From Acidobacteriota bacterium (lineage in GTDB: Bacteria > Acidobacteriota > Vicinamibacteria > Vicinamibacterales > UBA2999): a stretch of 43,475 bases of DNA. The DNA is taken from assembly GCA_021730945.1 (NCBI GenBank), contig JAKFYH010000055.1, positions 1 to 43,475 on the forward strand, given 5' to 3'. Below, one piece after another: positions 1 through 8,489 of this stretch; the stretch's first letter is position 1, and each line of letters starts with the position of its first letter. The notes below the pieces were generated by a model that saw nothing but the letters and a program-made list of their open reading frames with translations, did not search any database and had not been told where the DNA came from. The position numbers and the translations under genes are program-made.

Positions 1-1
1 G

Positions 2-445
2 GCGGGTGGGGCCGGTCGGGCGGGTAACACCCAACCAGCCCCATCCACCCTACCAGCCCAACCAGCCCTATCCACCCTGCCAGCCCTTCCCAAGGCGCCG
101 ACCAAGCCCCAGGCCGACGCCATTTCGGCTGACGCCCTGACCAGCCGGATCGATCGCTTTCTGGCCACCCGCGGCCTGGCGCCGGCATCCGCCTCCGCTC
201 GCCCGGAAACTGGCGAGCCACGGCGAGACCTCGCCAAGGCGGCCGCCGGCCGCGAAGGCGGGCCCGATGCAGCAGGTAGTTCCTCGCCAGCGACAGCTGA
301 GAAATTTGTTTGTGAAGACGATGTCAGGTTGGCGATCAAGCAGGGGCGAACGCTCTTGATCGGCGACCGCACCATCGTCACGCCGGCGGCCCGGGATGCG
401 GGCGAAGCAGCCAAGGTCTTCGTCTACGCAGGCGGTCTTCTGTAA
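2..445 (+). CDS. C-terminal fragment of an unidentified protein
   Basis: An open frame runs from the window edge to TAA at 443-445; the start lies outside the window. The visible 147 residues begin with a Pro/Ala/Thr-rich linker encoded by a tandem DNA repeat, pass through a short helical piece (SRIDRFLATRGL) and a polar Ala/Gly-rich stretch, and end in a compact domain of about 45 residues with the motifs FVCEDDVR and TIVTPAARD. A short tail of the DVR-then-TPAARD kind is reminiscent of segments in bacterial-microcompartment enzymes (EutQ/PduL type), but the match is from memory and the catalytic part is missing, so no function is assigned. The next gene on the same strand (lytic transglycosylase) starts 75 bp downstream with its own promoter. 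Confidence 0.6.
   Translation, partial: AGGAGRAGNTQPAPSTLPAQPALSTLPALPKAPTKPQADAISADALTSRIDRFLATRGLAPASASARPETGEPRRDLAKAAAGREGGPDAAGSSSPATAEKFVCEDDVRLAIKQGRTLLIGDRTIVTPAARDAGEAAKVFVYAGGLL
30..84 (+). repeat. 27-bp tandem repeat encoding a Pro/Ala linker
   Basis: Two adjacent 27-bp units, 31-57 and 58-84, start with CCAACCAGCCC and differ at only two positions. Because 27 is a multiple of three, the repeat stays in frame and encodes a Gln-Pro-Ala-Pro-type linker. A 14-mer from it, CCCAACCAGCCCCA (30-43), recurs on the opposite strand at 43452-43465 inside the metG linker. Confidence 0.7.
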
Positions 446-463
446 ACACCTGAGCCGTAACAG

Positions 464-508
464 GTTTGACCCACCTCTGGCGGGCGTGCTACCCTGCCCC
501 GGTCAAAC
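464..508 (+). promoter_or_regulatory. mltD promoter inside an inverted repeat
   Basis: TTGACC (466-471), an 18-nt spacer and an extended -10 TGC-TACCCT (487-495) precede the transglycosylase start at 521. Perfect 8-bp inverted arms GTTTGACC (464-471) and GGTCAAAC (501-508) cover the -35 box and the expected transcription start, the geometry of an operator. No Shine-Dalgarno is visible before ATG 521. Confidence 0.5.
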
Positions 509-520
509 TTTCGCCCCTGA

Positions 521-2242
521 ATGACCTTTAAGAATGCGCTCTCGATCGCCCTGTTGTGCGGCACGCCTGTGCTTGGGGGCTGTGTCGCCACCGTGGGCGC
601 CAAGTCGGCCCAGCTCGTCCCGCAGTCGCCGGCGACGGTTGCGGACCCGGTCGCCGCCACCGACGCGTCGGCGGATCCGGTGGCCGTGCTGGTGGCCGCA
701 TCCAACACCCATTTTGCCGCCGGCCAGCAGGAACTGGCGCTGGGACACCTGAAGCAGGCGCGGACCGAGTTCGACCGTTCGCTCGACATCCTGCTGGAAT
801 CGCCCGACGGGGCCCGGGCTGATGCCCGCCTGCGTGAGCACTTTGATCGGCTGGTCGATCGCATCAGCGTGCTCGAGCAGAGCGCGCTGGCCACCGGCGA
901 CGGGTTCACTGAGACCAAGAGCGAGCCGGCGTCGATCGACGCGCTGCTGGCGATTGAGACTTTTGGCGCGGGTAAGCCGGCTATGGCCACGGCCGAAACG
1001 GTCGAGGCCGATCTCGAGAACACGACCCACGACATTCCGATCCCGGCCAACGACCGCGTCCTGCGCTACGTCGAGTTGTTTCAGGGCCGGCTCCGCGACT
1101 TCCTGGCCGACGGACTCGCTCGCGGCGCACAGTACCTGCCGATGATCCAGGAGACGTTTCGCGCCGAGGGTCTGCCGCTGGACCTCGCCTACATCCCGCT
1201 GATCGAAAGCGCCTTCAAGCCCTCGGCGCTGTCGCGGGCCAAGGCCCGCGGGGTGTGGCAATTCATGCGCGGCACCGCGCTCGAGAACGGCCTGAAGGCC
1301 GATTGGTATCTCGACGAGCGTGCTGATCCGGAGAAGGCCACGCGCGCGGCCGCGAAGTACCTCAAGACCCTGCATTCCATCTTTGAAGACTGGCACCTGG
1401 CCATGGCCTCGTACAACGGCGGACCGGGCCGTGTGAAACGCGCGTTGACGACCAGCCGCAAGAACGACTTCTGGCAATTGAGCGCGACGACGCGCTACCT
1501 GCCCCGGGAGACCCGCGACTACGTGCCGATGATCCTGGCCGCGGTGATCATCGCCAAGAACCCGGCGCAGTACGGTTTCGATGTCATTCCGATGGTGCCG
1601 CCACCGACCGAGACGGTGATGGCGCCGGCGGCGCTCGACTTGCGCCGGGTGGCGGAGTGGGCGGGCGTGGCCGTGGATGAGATCCAGCGGCTCAATCCGG
1701 AGTTCCGGCGCTGGACCACCCCGGTCAAGCAGGGCGAGTATGCGATCCGCGTGCCGCTCGGCACGGCCGATCGCATTCGCGAGGGGCTGGCGGCGTCGGC
1801 GCCCAGCCAGTTGAACGCCATGCAGTTCCACACGGTGAAGAAGGGCGAGACACTTGCCCTGATTGCCAAGAAGCTCGGGGTCAGCCGCACCGACCTGGCC
1901 GAGGCGAACTATCTGCGCACGACCTCGCGGGTCGCGACCGGCGCCAGGCTGGTGATTCCGCGCATGCCTTCGTCCGCCCTGCTGGCGCGCGCCTCGTCGG
2001 CGGATCTGGCGCAGGCGGCGCTGACGGTGGCTGAAGTGATGGCGGAGACGGCGGCCGTGTCGGAACCGGCGGCCCGCACCTACCGGGTGCGCGCCGGCGA
2101 CACGCTGTTTGCCATTGCCAGGCGCAACGGCGCGACTGTCGCGCAGCTACAGAGCTGGAACAAGATGCGCGGCACCAAGCTGAGCATTGGCGATCGCCTG
2201 ATCGTCCAGCGGCCCAACGCGGCCGCCAATACCCAGCAGTAA
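521..2242 (+). CDS. mltD: LysM lytic transglycosylase lipoprotein, MltD-like
   Basis: Membrane-bound murein lytic transglycosylase that cleaves the MurNAc-GlcNAc bond of peptidoglycan non-hydrolytically. The 573-residue product opens with a lipoprotein signal whose lipobox LGGC places the lipidated Cys at residue 21. A helical segment (about 60-120) precedes the SLT domain (about 205-330), with the catalytic Glu229 in PLIESAFKP, then GVWQFM and ASYNGGPGRVKRA. Two LysM peptidoglycan-binding modules close the protein (about 435-480 and 518-563, the second with VRAGDTLFAIARR). This order matches the MltD family. The start at 521 is chosen because it gives the complete lipoprotein signal. The gene ends 1 bp from the stop of the convergent coiled-coil gene. 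Confidence 0.92.
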   Translation: MTFKNALSIALLCGTPVLGGCVATVGAKSAQLVPQSPATVADPVAATDASADPVAVLVAASNTHFAAGQQELALGHLKQARTEFDRSLDILLESPDGARADARLREHFDRLVDRISVLEQSALATGDGFTETKSEPASIDALLAIETFGAGKPAMATAETVEADLENTTHDIPIPANDRVLRYVELFQGRLRDFLADGLARGAQYLPMIQETFRAEGLPLDLAYIPLIESAFKPSALSRAKARGVWQFMRGTALENGLKADWYLDERADPEKATRAAAKYLKTLHSIFEDWHLAMASYNGGPGRVKRALTTSRKNDFWQLSATTRYLPRETRDYVPMILAAVIIAKNPAQYGFDVIPMVPPPTETVMAPAALDLRRVAEWAGVAVDEIQRLNPEFRRWTTPVKQGEYAIRVPLGTADRIREGLAASAPSQLNAMQFHTVKKGETLALIAKKLGVSRTDLAEANYLRTTSRVATGARLVIPRMPSSALLARASSADLAQAALTVAEVMAETAAVSEPAARTYRVRAGDTLFAIARRNGATVAQLQSWNKMRGTKLSIGDRLIVQRPNAAANTQQ

Positions 2243-2243
2243 A

Positions 2244-4940
2244 TTACGCCAGCTTGGACTCGCCCGACCGCGCGCGCAGGGACTTGATGCCCTGCTCGAT
2301 GCGCTCGGCCACTTCGCGCTCGCGCTGCAAGGCGCGCAAGGTGTTCTGCGCTTCCTGCACCATGAAGTCGAGCCGCGCCAGCTTCTCGCCGACGTGATCG
2401 ATCACGGCGCGCTGCTCACCCAGCATCTCGAGGTTGACGTTGATGTCGTCGAGCAGGTTGGTGATGGCATTGGCGCGGGTCTGCACCTCTTCCACCGTCT
2501 TGCGGCGGGCCTCGATGTCGGCAATCTTGCTGTCGGTATCGCTGACGCGGCCGAGCAGGTCTTCGACCTTGCCGCGCAGATCGGTGACCTCGGCGCGGTG
2601 GTCGGTGACAAACTGCAAGTCGGCCTTGCTGCGGCTGCTGATCTTGTGGACGCTCTCGACCTCGGCCTTGACCGCCTGGACCAGTGATTCCTTCTCGGCG
2701 ATCAGCTTGATCTTCTGCTCCACCACCTCGGTGGCGCGGGTCAGGTCGGTGAGGCGCAGTTCAAAGGTGGTGATCTTCTTCTCCGAAAACGCCAGTTGCG
2801 TGCGGCGCTGCTCGAGCTGCTTGACCATGGTCTCGGCGCGCTTGAGCTGATCCTCGGCCGCCTCGGTCTGGGTCATGGCGTCGCGCTGGCGCGCCTGCAC
2901 CCGCGTCAGCTCGGTCAGCAGCTCCTCCTTGATCGTCGCGGCGCGTCCCAGTTCGTCGCCCACCGCCTGCACCTGCTTGAGGCGTTCGGCGGTTTCCGAC
3001 GCCAGCGACTTGCCCTGCTCCACCAGCTCGGTGAGACGGGCCTTCTGGTCGTGCACGGCCGACTCTTCCTGCTTGACGCTCTCGACCAGTTGCTGCGACT
3101 TGGCGATCGACTCGCCGAGCACCGACACCTGCACGGTCATCGGCATCAGCCGCGCCTGCAGGGCGGCGACGCCGTCGAGCTTCTGCTGGGCATCACCGAC
3201 CTGGGTGCCCAGCGTGTCGCACAGGCTCTTCAGGCTCTCGACCTCGTTGCGGCGGGCGAGCTGGTCGGCCAGCTTGCGATCGACATCGGACGTGACCACG
3301 TGCAGGTTATTGATGCGGCCTTCGAGCTTCTCGATGAACTGCAGGCGGGCGCCGACGCGGGTGAGTTGGGCGTCGAGTTCCGCCGCCAGTTCACCCAGCC
3401 GGGTGGCCGCCTTGGTGCCGTCCTCCACCGTGCCCATCTTGCTCAACACGGCGTCCATCTTCGACTCGAGTTCCGGCGTGCGGCTCAAGAGCGTGGTGGC
3501 GCGGTCGCCGAACGCCTCGAGTGAGGCGCGGTCGGCGGCCAGCTTGTCTCGCAGGATCGACGCCTCGGCGTACGACTTGTGGAACTCGGCGATCTCGGCG
3601 CGCAAGGCGTCGAGGTCCTGGCGCGACTGCTTCAGGCTCTCGTGCTGCGCCATGGTCCGGCGCCCGAGTTCGTCGACCTGCGCCAGCCGTTCGCCGAGCG
3701 CTTCGAGCGCGCCCTGCTTGCGGGCCATCTCGTCGGCCTGGGCCATCAGCGTCTGGAATTCCGTACTGAGCTCGTCCGCCCGCTGGTTCATGGCCGAGAG
3801 CGCCTTGTCCTTGGCGAGCACGCCGTCCATTCGCGCTTCGGCCTCGCCCACCGCCGACGACAGTCCGCGCAGCCGGTGGTCGAACGCATCGAATTCCTTC
3901 TTGTCGACCGACAGCCGATCGACGGTGGTTTTGAGGTACTCCGACAGGCTGCGGCTTTCCTTGTCGAGGCGGATGAACTCGCGCGAGAACTCCTCGCGGG
4001 CCGTGGTGGCGGCCGACAGCTGCGCGCTGGTCTCCTGCGCGAGCTTTTCCATGCGCTCCACGGTCTCTTCGGCGCGGGCCACTTGCTTGCTGCCCTCGTT
4101 GAGCTTGGAGATCTGCACGTCCATCGCCCACATCATCTCGTTCAGGCGATTGGCCTCGACCACGGCGCGTTCGACCGCGTGGCGCTGAGCCTCGAGGGCC
4201 TTGGCCTTCTGCGAGACATGCTCGGCGAGGGCGTTGAGCGAGGTGAGACGTTCCTCGGTGTTCTTGCTCAGTTCCTGCAGCTGGACCAGCGGGCCCAGTT
4301 TCTTTTCAATTTCCTTGACCGCCTCGGTGGCGGAGGTGGAGTCGTCCTTGGCCTCGCGCGAGGTCTCGCGGATGCGCTGGAATTCCTGGGTCAGTTGCGC
4401 GCCGACCGAGCGGACGGCGTCGAGTTCGCCCTTGAGCGCGGCCACGCCTTCCACCGAGCGCACGACTTCGACGGTCGAGGTCTTGAGCTGTCCGCGCAAG
4501 TCTTCGAAGGCCGCTCGTTCCCGGCGCAGCGTTTCGATCGTCGCCTGGTTTTCCAGGGCCTGCGACGCCAGTTGGTTCACCGCCAGGCGGTGCTTCTGCA
4601 GTTCGCCATCGGGTGCCGTGATCTTCTCGGACACGCGCTGGGCCTCGACCACCTGCTCGAGCACCTCGCTCATGCGCTTCTCGATCTGCTCGAGCCCCTT
4701 GGCGCGCTCGTCGTAGCCGGACACTTTCAGGCCCAGTTCGTCGAGCTTGGCCAGAGCCAGTTCGGCGCGCTGGCCAACCTGCTCGAGCGCCTTGCTCGTC
4801 TGCGACAGCTTCGAGGTGCCGCCGGCCAATTGTGTGAGCATGGCGCTCAGCGCCGCGCGTTCTTCCCGCGCTTGCGCCACCAGGCTCTGCAACTCGTCCT
4901 GCTGCTGCTTCTTATTGCCGCCAAATAGTGCGTCGAGCAT
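2244..4940 (-). CDS. orphan long coiled-coil protein
   Basis: An 898-residue protein that is almost entirely predicted coiled coil: heptad-like runs rich in Glu, Lys, Ala, Leu, Gln and Arg from about residue 15 to the end. It has no Walker A or B motif, signal peptide or membrane segment, so it is not an SMC ATPase, though it looks like an isolated SMC/myosin-type rod. The short N-terminal head MLDALFGGNKKQQQ is distinctive and Gly/Lys-rich. The start at 4940 is preferred over an in-frame ATG at 5042, because the extra 34 residues are Arg-rich and atypical and a TATACT box lies just upstream of 4940. The protein is probably a cytosolic scaffold or cytoskeleton-like filament; this is inference. 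The function is not recognised. Confidence 0.8.
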   Translation of the reverse strand: MLDALFGGNKKQQQDELQSLVAQAREERAALSAMLTQLAGGTSKLSQTSKALEQVGQRAELALAKLDELGLKVSGYDERAKGLEQIEKRMSEVLEQVVEAQRVSEKITAPDGELQKHRLAVNQLASQALENQATIETLRRERAAFEDLRGQLKTSTVEVVRSVEGVAALKGELDAVRSVGAQLTQEFQRIRETSREAKDDSTSATEAVKEIEKKLGPLVQLQELSKNTEERLTSLNALAEHVSQKAKALEAQRHAVERAVVEANRLNEMMWAMDVQISKLNEGSKQVARAEETVERMEKLAQETSAQLSAATTAREEFSREFIRLDKESRSLSEYLKTTVDRLSVDKKEFDAFDHRLRGLSSAVGEAEARMDGVLAKDKALSAMNQRADELSTEFQTLMAQADEMARKQGALEALGERLAQVDELGRRTMAQHESLKQSRQDLDALRAEIAEFHKSYAEASILRDKLAADRASLEAFGDRATTLLSRTPELESKMDAVLSKMGTVEDGTKAATRLGELAAELDAQLTRVGARLQFIEKLEGRINNLHVVTSDVDRKLADQLARRNEVESLKSLCDTLGTQVGDAQQKLDGVAALQARLMPMTVQVSVLGESIAKSQQLVESVKQEESAVHDQKARLTELVEQGKSLASETAERLKQVQAVGDELGRAATIKEELLTELTRVQARQRDAMTQTEAAEDQLKRAETMVKQLEQRRTQLAFSEKKITTFELRLTDLTRATEVVEQKIKLIAEKESLVQAVKAEVESVHKISSRSKADLQFVTDHRAEVTDLRGKVEDLLGRVSDTDSKIADIEARRKTVEEVQTRANAITNLLDDINVNLEMLGEQRAVIDHVGEKLARLDFMVQEAQNTLRALQREREVAERIEQGIKSLRARSGESKLA

Positions 4941-4947
4941 GCCCGAG

Positions 4948-4953
4948 AGTATA
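4948..4953 (-). promoter_or_regulatory. -10 box of the coiled-coil gene
   Basis: On the minus strand TATACT ends 7 nt before the ATG at 4940, so transcription would start at or next to the start codon. No clear -35 box is visible (TTCCGT at the expected place). There is no Shine-Dalgarno. Confidence 0.4.
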
Positions 4954-5016
4954 TCGCGCCCACAGCGCAGACGGAACAGCCCGAGAGCGCGAAAACTGCG
5001 GCGCTGCAAGCCCGCC

Positions 5017-5039
5017 GGCGTGGCAGTTCCTGCCACGCC
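5017..5039. repeat. perfect 10-bp hairpin between divergent genes
   Basis: GGCGTGGCAG (5017-5026), loop TTC, CTGCCACGCC (5030-5039). It lies in the 184-bp divergent gap between the coiled-coil gene and comM. It could be an operator or a dispersed hairpin repeat of the same style as those at 13141-13229. No T-run follows on either strand, so it is not a typical terminator. Confidence 0.5.
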
Positions 5040-5124
5040 CAAGAGTCACTGGAGCCCCCTACGGTGGTTTCCCGCCCGAATACCGCGGCTCGCCGGCGGC
5101 AATCTAGTTGCACCAGACCGAGGC

Positions 5125-6666
5125 ATGCTGGCTACCGTCGAGAGCGCCACCGTCTTGGGGATCGACGCCTGTCGTGTCGACGTCGAGATCGACGTCAGTT
5201 TCGGCCTTCCCCACTTTCAGGTCGTCGGCCTTCCCGACGCCAGCGTTCGCGAGAGCCGCGACCGTGTCCGGGCAGCGATCCGCAATTCGGGATACGAGTT
5301 CCCCGCCCATCGCATCACCATCAATCTGGCGCCGGGCGATGTGCGCAAGGCGGGCCCGGCTTTCGACTTGCCCATTGCCCTCGGCGTGTTGGCCGCCACT
5401 GGGGTGGTCAAGCCGCCGAGTCTCGCCGACATCGTGCATGTCGGCGAGTTATCGCTCGACGGAGCCATTCAACCGGCGCGCGGCATGTTGGCAATTGCCG
5501 CGGCTGCCCGCCGCCGCGGGGCGAGGGCGCTGATCCTTCCGCACGACAACCTGCCCGAAGCCGCCGTCGTGGCCGGCCTTCGCCTGTTGCCGGTGCGCAC
5601 GCTGATCGAGGCGGTGACGCGCCTGAACCAGCCGCCCGAGGACTGGCCCACTGCCGGGGCCCTTGGCACCAACCTCGGCACCCCAGGCACCCCTGGCACC
5701 TACGGCACCATTGGTGCCCTGGATCTGTCCGATCTCCACGGGCAAGCCTTCGCCCGGCGGGCGTTGGAGGTGGCGGCGGCGGGCGGCCACAACCTTCTGA
5801 TGATCGGCCCGCCCGGAGCCGGCAAGACCATGCTCGCGCGGCGGCTGCCCGGCATCTTGCCGCCACTGTCATTCGATGAAGCCATCGAGGCCACCACCAT
5901 TCACTCGGTGGCCGGGCAACTGCGCCGGGGCGTGGGTCTCCTGGCCGAGCGCCCGTTTCGCGCGCCGCACCACACGATCTCCGACGTCGCATTGGTAGGG
6001 GGCGGCGCCACGCCCAGACCCGGCGAAGTCAGCCTCGCCCATCACGGCGTGCTGTTCCTGGATGAAATGCCGGAGTTCGACCGGCGCGTGCTTGAGGCCT
6101 TGCGCCAGCCGATCGAGGAAGGCCGCATCACGGTGTCGCGCGCGCTGCGCTCGGTGGCCTTCCCGGCGCGTTTTGTGCTGGTGGCGGCCATGAACCCGTG
6201 CCCGTGCGGGTATCTCGGCGACGCGAAGCGGGAGTGCCGGTGCACACCGCCGCAAATTGCCCGCTATCGCGGCCGGTTGTCGGGTCCGTTACGCGATCGG
6301 CTGGACCTGATCGTCGAGGTGGAAGCCGTGCCGATCACGGCCCTCACCGACGGCCCGGCCGGCGAGTCGTCTGCGGCGGTGCGCGAACGCGTGCTGGCGG
6401 CGCGGCAGCGTCAACTCGTCCGCCCGTCTCGCGCGCGGGTGAACGCGCAGTTGAGCGGCAGCGAGCTGAAGAAGTTCGCGCCGCTCAACCTGGACGGCCG
6501 GCGTCTGCTGGAGCGATCGGCCGAGCGTTTGCACCTGTCGGCCCGCGGGTTCCACCGCACTATTCGCGTGGCCCGCACGATTGCCGATTTGGAGGGTGCC
6601 GATGCGGTCGCCACCGCCCACTTGATGGAAGCCCTGCAGTACCGACTTGTCGACACGGCGACTTGA
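5125..6666 (+). CDS. comM: ComM/YifB AAA+ ATPase (Mg chelatase-like)
   Basis: A 513-residue member of the ComM (YifB) family, hexameric helicases that promote branch migration during natural transformation and recombination. An N-terminal Lon-protease-like domain (about 1-175: TVLGIDACRVDVEIDV, FQVVGLPDASVRES) is followed by the AAA+ domain with Walker A IGPPGAGKTML (about 226-236) and Walker B LFLDEMPEF. The family signature NPCPCGYLGD plus CRC supplies the cysteine cluster, and the C-terminal helical lid is complete. ATG 5125 is chosen because family homology begins exactly there; upstream in-frame codons belong to antisense of the coiled-coil gene. The linker at residues 181-198 is a Gly-Thr repeat. 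The operon with comEA and pilin genes seen in some bacteria is absent here, but a comEA-like operon lies elsewhere in the window. Confidence 0.93.
   Translation: MLATVESATVLGIDACRVDVEIDVSFGLPHFQVVGLPDASVRESRDRVRAAIRNSGYEFPAHRITINLAPGDVRKAGPAFDLPIALGVLAATGVVKPPSLADIVHVGELSLDGAIQPARGMLAIAAAARRRGARALILPHDNLPEAAVVAGLRLLPVRTLIEAVTRLNQPPEDWPTAGALGTNLGTPGTPGTYGTIGALDLSDLHGQAFARRALEVAAAGGHNLLMIGPPGAGKTMLARRLPGILPPLSFDEAIEATTIHSVAGQLRRGVGLLAERPFRAPHHTISDVALVGGGATPRPGEVSLAHHGVLFLDEMPEFDRRVLEALRQPIEEGRITVSRALRSVAFPARFVLVAAMNPCPCGYLGDAKRECRCTPPQIARYRGRLSGPLRDRLDLIVEVEAVPITALTDGPAGESSAAVRERVLAARQRQLVRPSRARVNAQLSGSELKKFAPLNLDGRRLLERSAERLHLSARGFHRTIRVARTIADLEGADAVATAHLMEALQYRLVDTAT
5665..5718 (+). repeat. 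GGCACC-based microrepeat in the comM linker
   Basis: GGCACC occurs at 5665, 5677, 5686, 5695 and 5704 and ends with GGTGCC at 5713; most copies are spaced 9 bp apart, with one free codon between them. It encodes a Gly-Thr-x linker between the N-terminal and AAA+ domains and keeps the reading frame. Confidence 0.7.
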
Positions 6667-6701
6667 CCAACCGGAGAACAAATATGCCAGCCCTTCCCGA
6701 A

Positions 6702-6739
6702 TTGACGCTACACCGTACCAATGATATGGTTCTCCATAT
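6702..6739 (+). promoter_or_regulatory. vapB promoter with overlapping operator
   Basis: TTGACG (6702-6707), a 17-nt spacer and TATGGT (6725-6730) place the start of transcription at about 6737, one base from the ATG at 6738. The perfect inverted repeat ATATGG (6724-6729) / CCATAT (6734-6739) overlaps the -10 box and the start codon. This is the position expected for autorepression by a ribbon-helix-helix antitoxin. Confidence 0.6.
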
Positions 6740-6965
6740 GAAGACCACCCTTAACATCGACGATGGGGTCATGAGCAGGCTGCGGCGCGAGGCCGCCCGC
6801 ACTGGCCGCACCATGTCCGAACTGGTGGAAACGGCGCTCCGCGGCCTGCTCGAGGCCAAGCCGGCCGCCGTCGACCTGCGCCCTCTGCCATCCTTCAAGA
6901 GCGGCGGCGCCCTCGTCGACATCGCCGACCGCGAAGCGCTTTATCGCGCCATGGAAGGACGCTGA
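6738..6965 (+). CDS. vapB: ribbon-helix-helix antitoxin, VapB type
   Basis: A 75-residue protein: N-terminal beta strand MKTTLNIDD followed by two helices (VMSRLRREAARTGRTMSELVETAL), the ribbon-helix-helix DNA-binding fold of many VapB antitoxins. The C-terminal half (PLPSFKSGGALVDIADREAL) fits the toxin-binding tail. It should bind the palindrome over its own promoter and neutralise the PIN toxin encoded immediately downstream (TGATG overlap, 1 nt). An upstream ATG at 6726 is in frame, but the ribbon begins at 6738 and the promoter would then lie inside the gene. Confidence 0.88.
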   Translation: MKTTLNIDDGVMSRLRREAARTGRTMSELVETALRGLLEAKPAAVDLRPLPSFKSGGALVDIADREALYRAMEGR

Positions 6966-7408
6966 TGTTTGTCGTCGACACCAACGTGCTGGTGTATGCC
7001 GCAGACGAAAGCTCACCGGAACACGCCCGATGCCGGGCGTTGATCGAGGACTGGCGCCGCCGCCACGGCGCGTGGTTCCTGACGTGGGGTGTGGTCTACG
7101 AGTTTCTCCGAGTGGTAACCCACCCGCGGGTGATGCGCCAGCCGTGGAGCGTCGAGGCCGGCCTGGAGTTCGTCGCCGCCCTGCAATCGTCGCCGGGCTT
7201 GACCTTTCTGGTCCCCACCAGCCGGCACAGCGCCGTGCTGGCCGAAGTGGTCGCCGAGGTCCCGGGCCTGGCCGGCAACATCATTCACGACACCCAGACG
7301 GCGGTGTTGATGCGTGAGCACGGCATCCGCCGCATTTGCACGCGGGATACCGATTTTCACAGATTCCGGTTCCTGGAGCCTGTCGATCCCCTGGCCGCCG
7401 CCCCGTGA
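6965..7408 (+). CDS. vapC: PIN-domain toxin, VapC type
   Basis: A 147-residue PIN-domain ribonuclease, the expected toxin of this pair. The acidic metal-binding residues are visible: Asp5 in VVDTNVLVYA, a Glu in VVYEFLRVV, Asp in IIHDTQTAVL and Asp residues in TRDTDFHRF. VapC-type toxins cleave tRNA or rRNA and stop translation when the antitoxin is degraded. The ATG overlaps the antitoxin stop by one base, so the two are translationally coupled. All active-site residues are present and there is no sign of decay. Confidence 0.9.
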   Translation: MFVVDTNVLVYAADESSPEHARCRALIEDWRRRHGAWFLTWGVVYEFLRVVTHPRVMRQPWSVEAGLEFVAALQSSPGLTFLVPTSRHSAVLAEVVAEVPGLAGNIIHDTQTAVLMREHGIRRICTRDTDFHRFRFLEPVDPLAAAP

Positions 7409-7491
7409 CCTGCTGCCACGCTCGGTGGCGAACACACGGCGAACCACATGCACAGTCCGGCAATTTACGCTTCAGCTTTTTGGAGCGGACG

Positions 7492-7500
7492 TGCTAGCCT
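7492..7500 (+). promoter_or_regulatory. extended -10 of the M23 peptidase gene
   Basis: TGC-TAGCCT (7492-7500) is an extended -10 box nearly identical to the one before mltD (TGC-TACCCT). No convincing -35 is present. The leader to ATG 7550 would be about 43 nt. The 141 bp between vapC and this gene hold nothing else recognisable. Confidence 0.4.
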
Positions 7501-7549
7501 TACGGGTTCCTGTCAGGCGACCGGAACCCCGACATTTTCAGAACACTTG

Positions 7550-8467
7550 ATGTTTTCGAAGCGCTACACCGTTGTTCTGGCCGATCGCACCTCTGGGGTG
7601 GTCCGCCGCTTCACGATTCGTGTGAAGACGGCTGCGGTCGTGGTGTGCCTGGCAATGGGTCTGCCCGTGTTGATCGGGTTTGGCGCGGCTTCGAAGGCCA
7701 AGTACGACGTGGCGCAGCTCTATGCGTCGCACGACACACTTGAGCTCGAGAACGCCAACTACCGCGCCGCCACCGAAACCCTCGCTGGCCAGATCGTCGC
7801 GCTGCAGACCACGATGTCCGACCTCGGTGCCAAGGCGGCTCTCGACCCGGCACTGCAGAACTCGATGGACAAGCTGCCGACGGTAGTGAAGAACCGGGCG
7901 ATGGGCGGTCCCTCGGCGGGTACCGCGCTCACCACGGTAACCCCCGGCCTGTCGTCTCCCGACAACACGTTCAGCGTTCTCAAGGATTTGCTGCAGGGCC
8001 TCGAGAGCCGGCTGCAGACCGTCCGCTCGGATGTGGATAAGCGCAATTCCCTGGCGGCGGCCACGCCGTCCATCTGGCCGACCCACGGCTGGCTGTCGTC
8101 AAGCATGGGCAACCGTGCCGACCCGTTGACCGGCGAGAAAGACTTCCACCCCGGCCTCGACATCTCGGCCGACAAGGGCGATCCGGTCTACGCTACCGCC
8201 GACGGCAAGGTCATCGGTGCCGCCATGGCCGGTAACTACGGCAACCTGATCGTGATCGACCATGGCTTCGGCATCGAGACCCGCTACGGCCACCTGTCGG
8301 CGTTCAAGGTGCAGGACGGCCAGATGGTGAAGCGCGGCGACCTGCTCGGCCTGGTCGGGTCGACTGGCCGCACGACTGGCTCGCACCTGCACTACGAAGT
8401 GCGCGCCAACGGCCGCATCCTCAATCCGCTCCAGCTCCTCCTCAACCCCCGCCGCAACGCCAACTAG
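7550..8467 (+). CDS. membrane-anchored M23 endopeptidase
   Basis: A 305-residue peptidoglycan endopeptidase of the LytM/M23 family. The N-terminus is short and cytoplasmic with Lys/Arg, followed by one membrane segment (about 23-45, VVVCLAMGLPVLIGFGA), a coiled-coil stretch (about 55-90), a linker, and the M23 domain (about 170-300). Zinc ligands are visible: His200 and Asp204 in HPGLD and His281 in HLHYE, with His279 in the same motif. The start at 7550 (MFSKRYTVVL) is preferred over 7448 because the extension runs across the promoter. The typical role is cell-wall remodelling at division or elongation. With all zinc ligands present the enzyme should be active rather than an EnvC-like regulator. 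Confidence 0.9.
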   Translation: MFSKRYTVVLADRTSGVVRRFTIRVKTAAVVVCLAMGLPVLIGFGAASKAKYDVAQLYASHDTLELENANYRAATETLAGQIVALQTTMSDLGAKAALDPALQNSMDKLPTVVKNRAMGGPSAGTALTTVTPGLSSPDNTFSVLKDLLQGLESRLQTVRSDVDKRNSLAAATPSIWPTHGWLSSSMGNRADPLTGEKDFHPGLDISADKGDPVYATADGKVIGAAMAGNYGNLIVIDHGFGIETRYGHLSAFKVQDGQMVKRGDLLGLVGSTGRTTGSHLHYEVRANGRILNPLQLLLNPRRNAN

Positions 8468-8489
8468 CCCCCACGAGGGCGGACGGCCC

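Noticed and set aside
2796-4928. Several long plus-strand frames opposite the coiled-coil gene
   Set aside because: Composition (Leu/Arg/Asp or Ser/Arg runs) is what antisense of a coiled coil gives; no motif or start signal.
6198-6737. Upstream extension of vapB within comM
   Set aside because: The extra residues are an out-of-frame reading of comM; the ribbon-helix-helix starts at 6738, next to the promoter.
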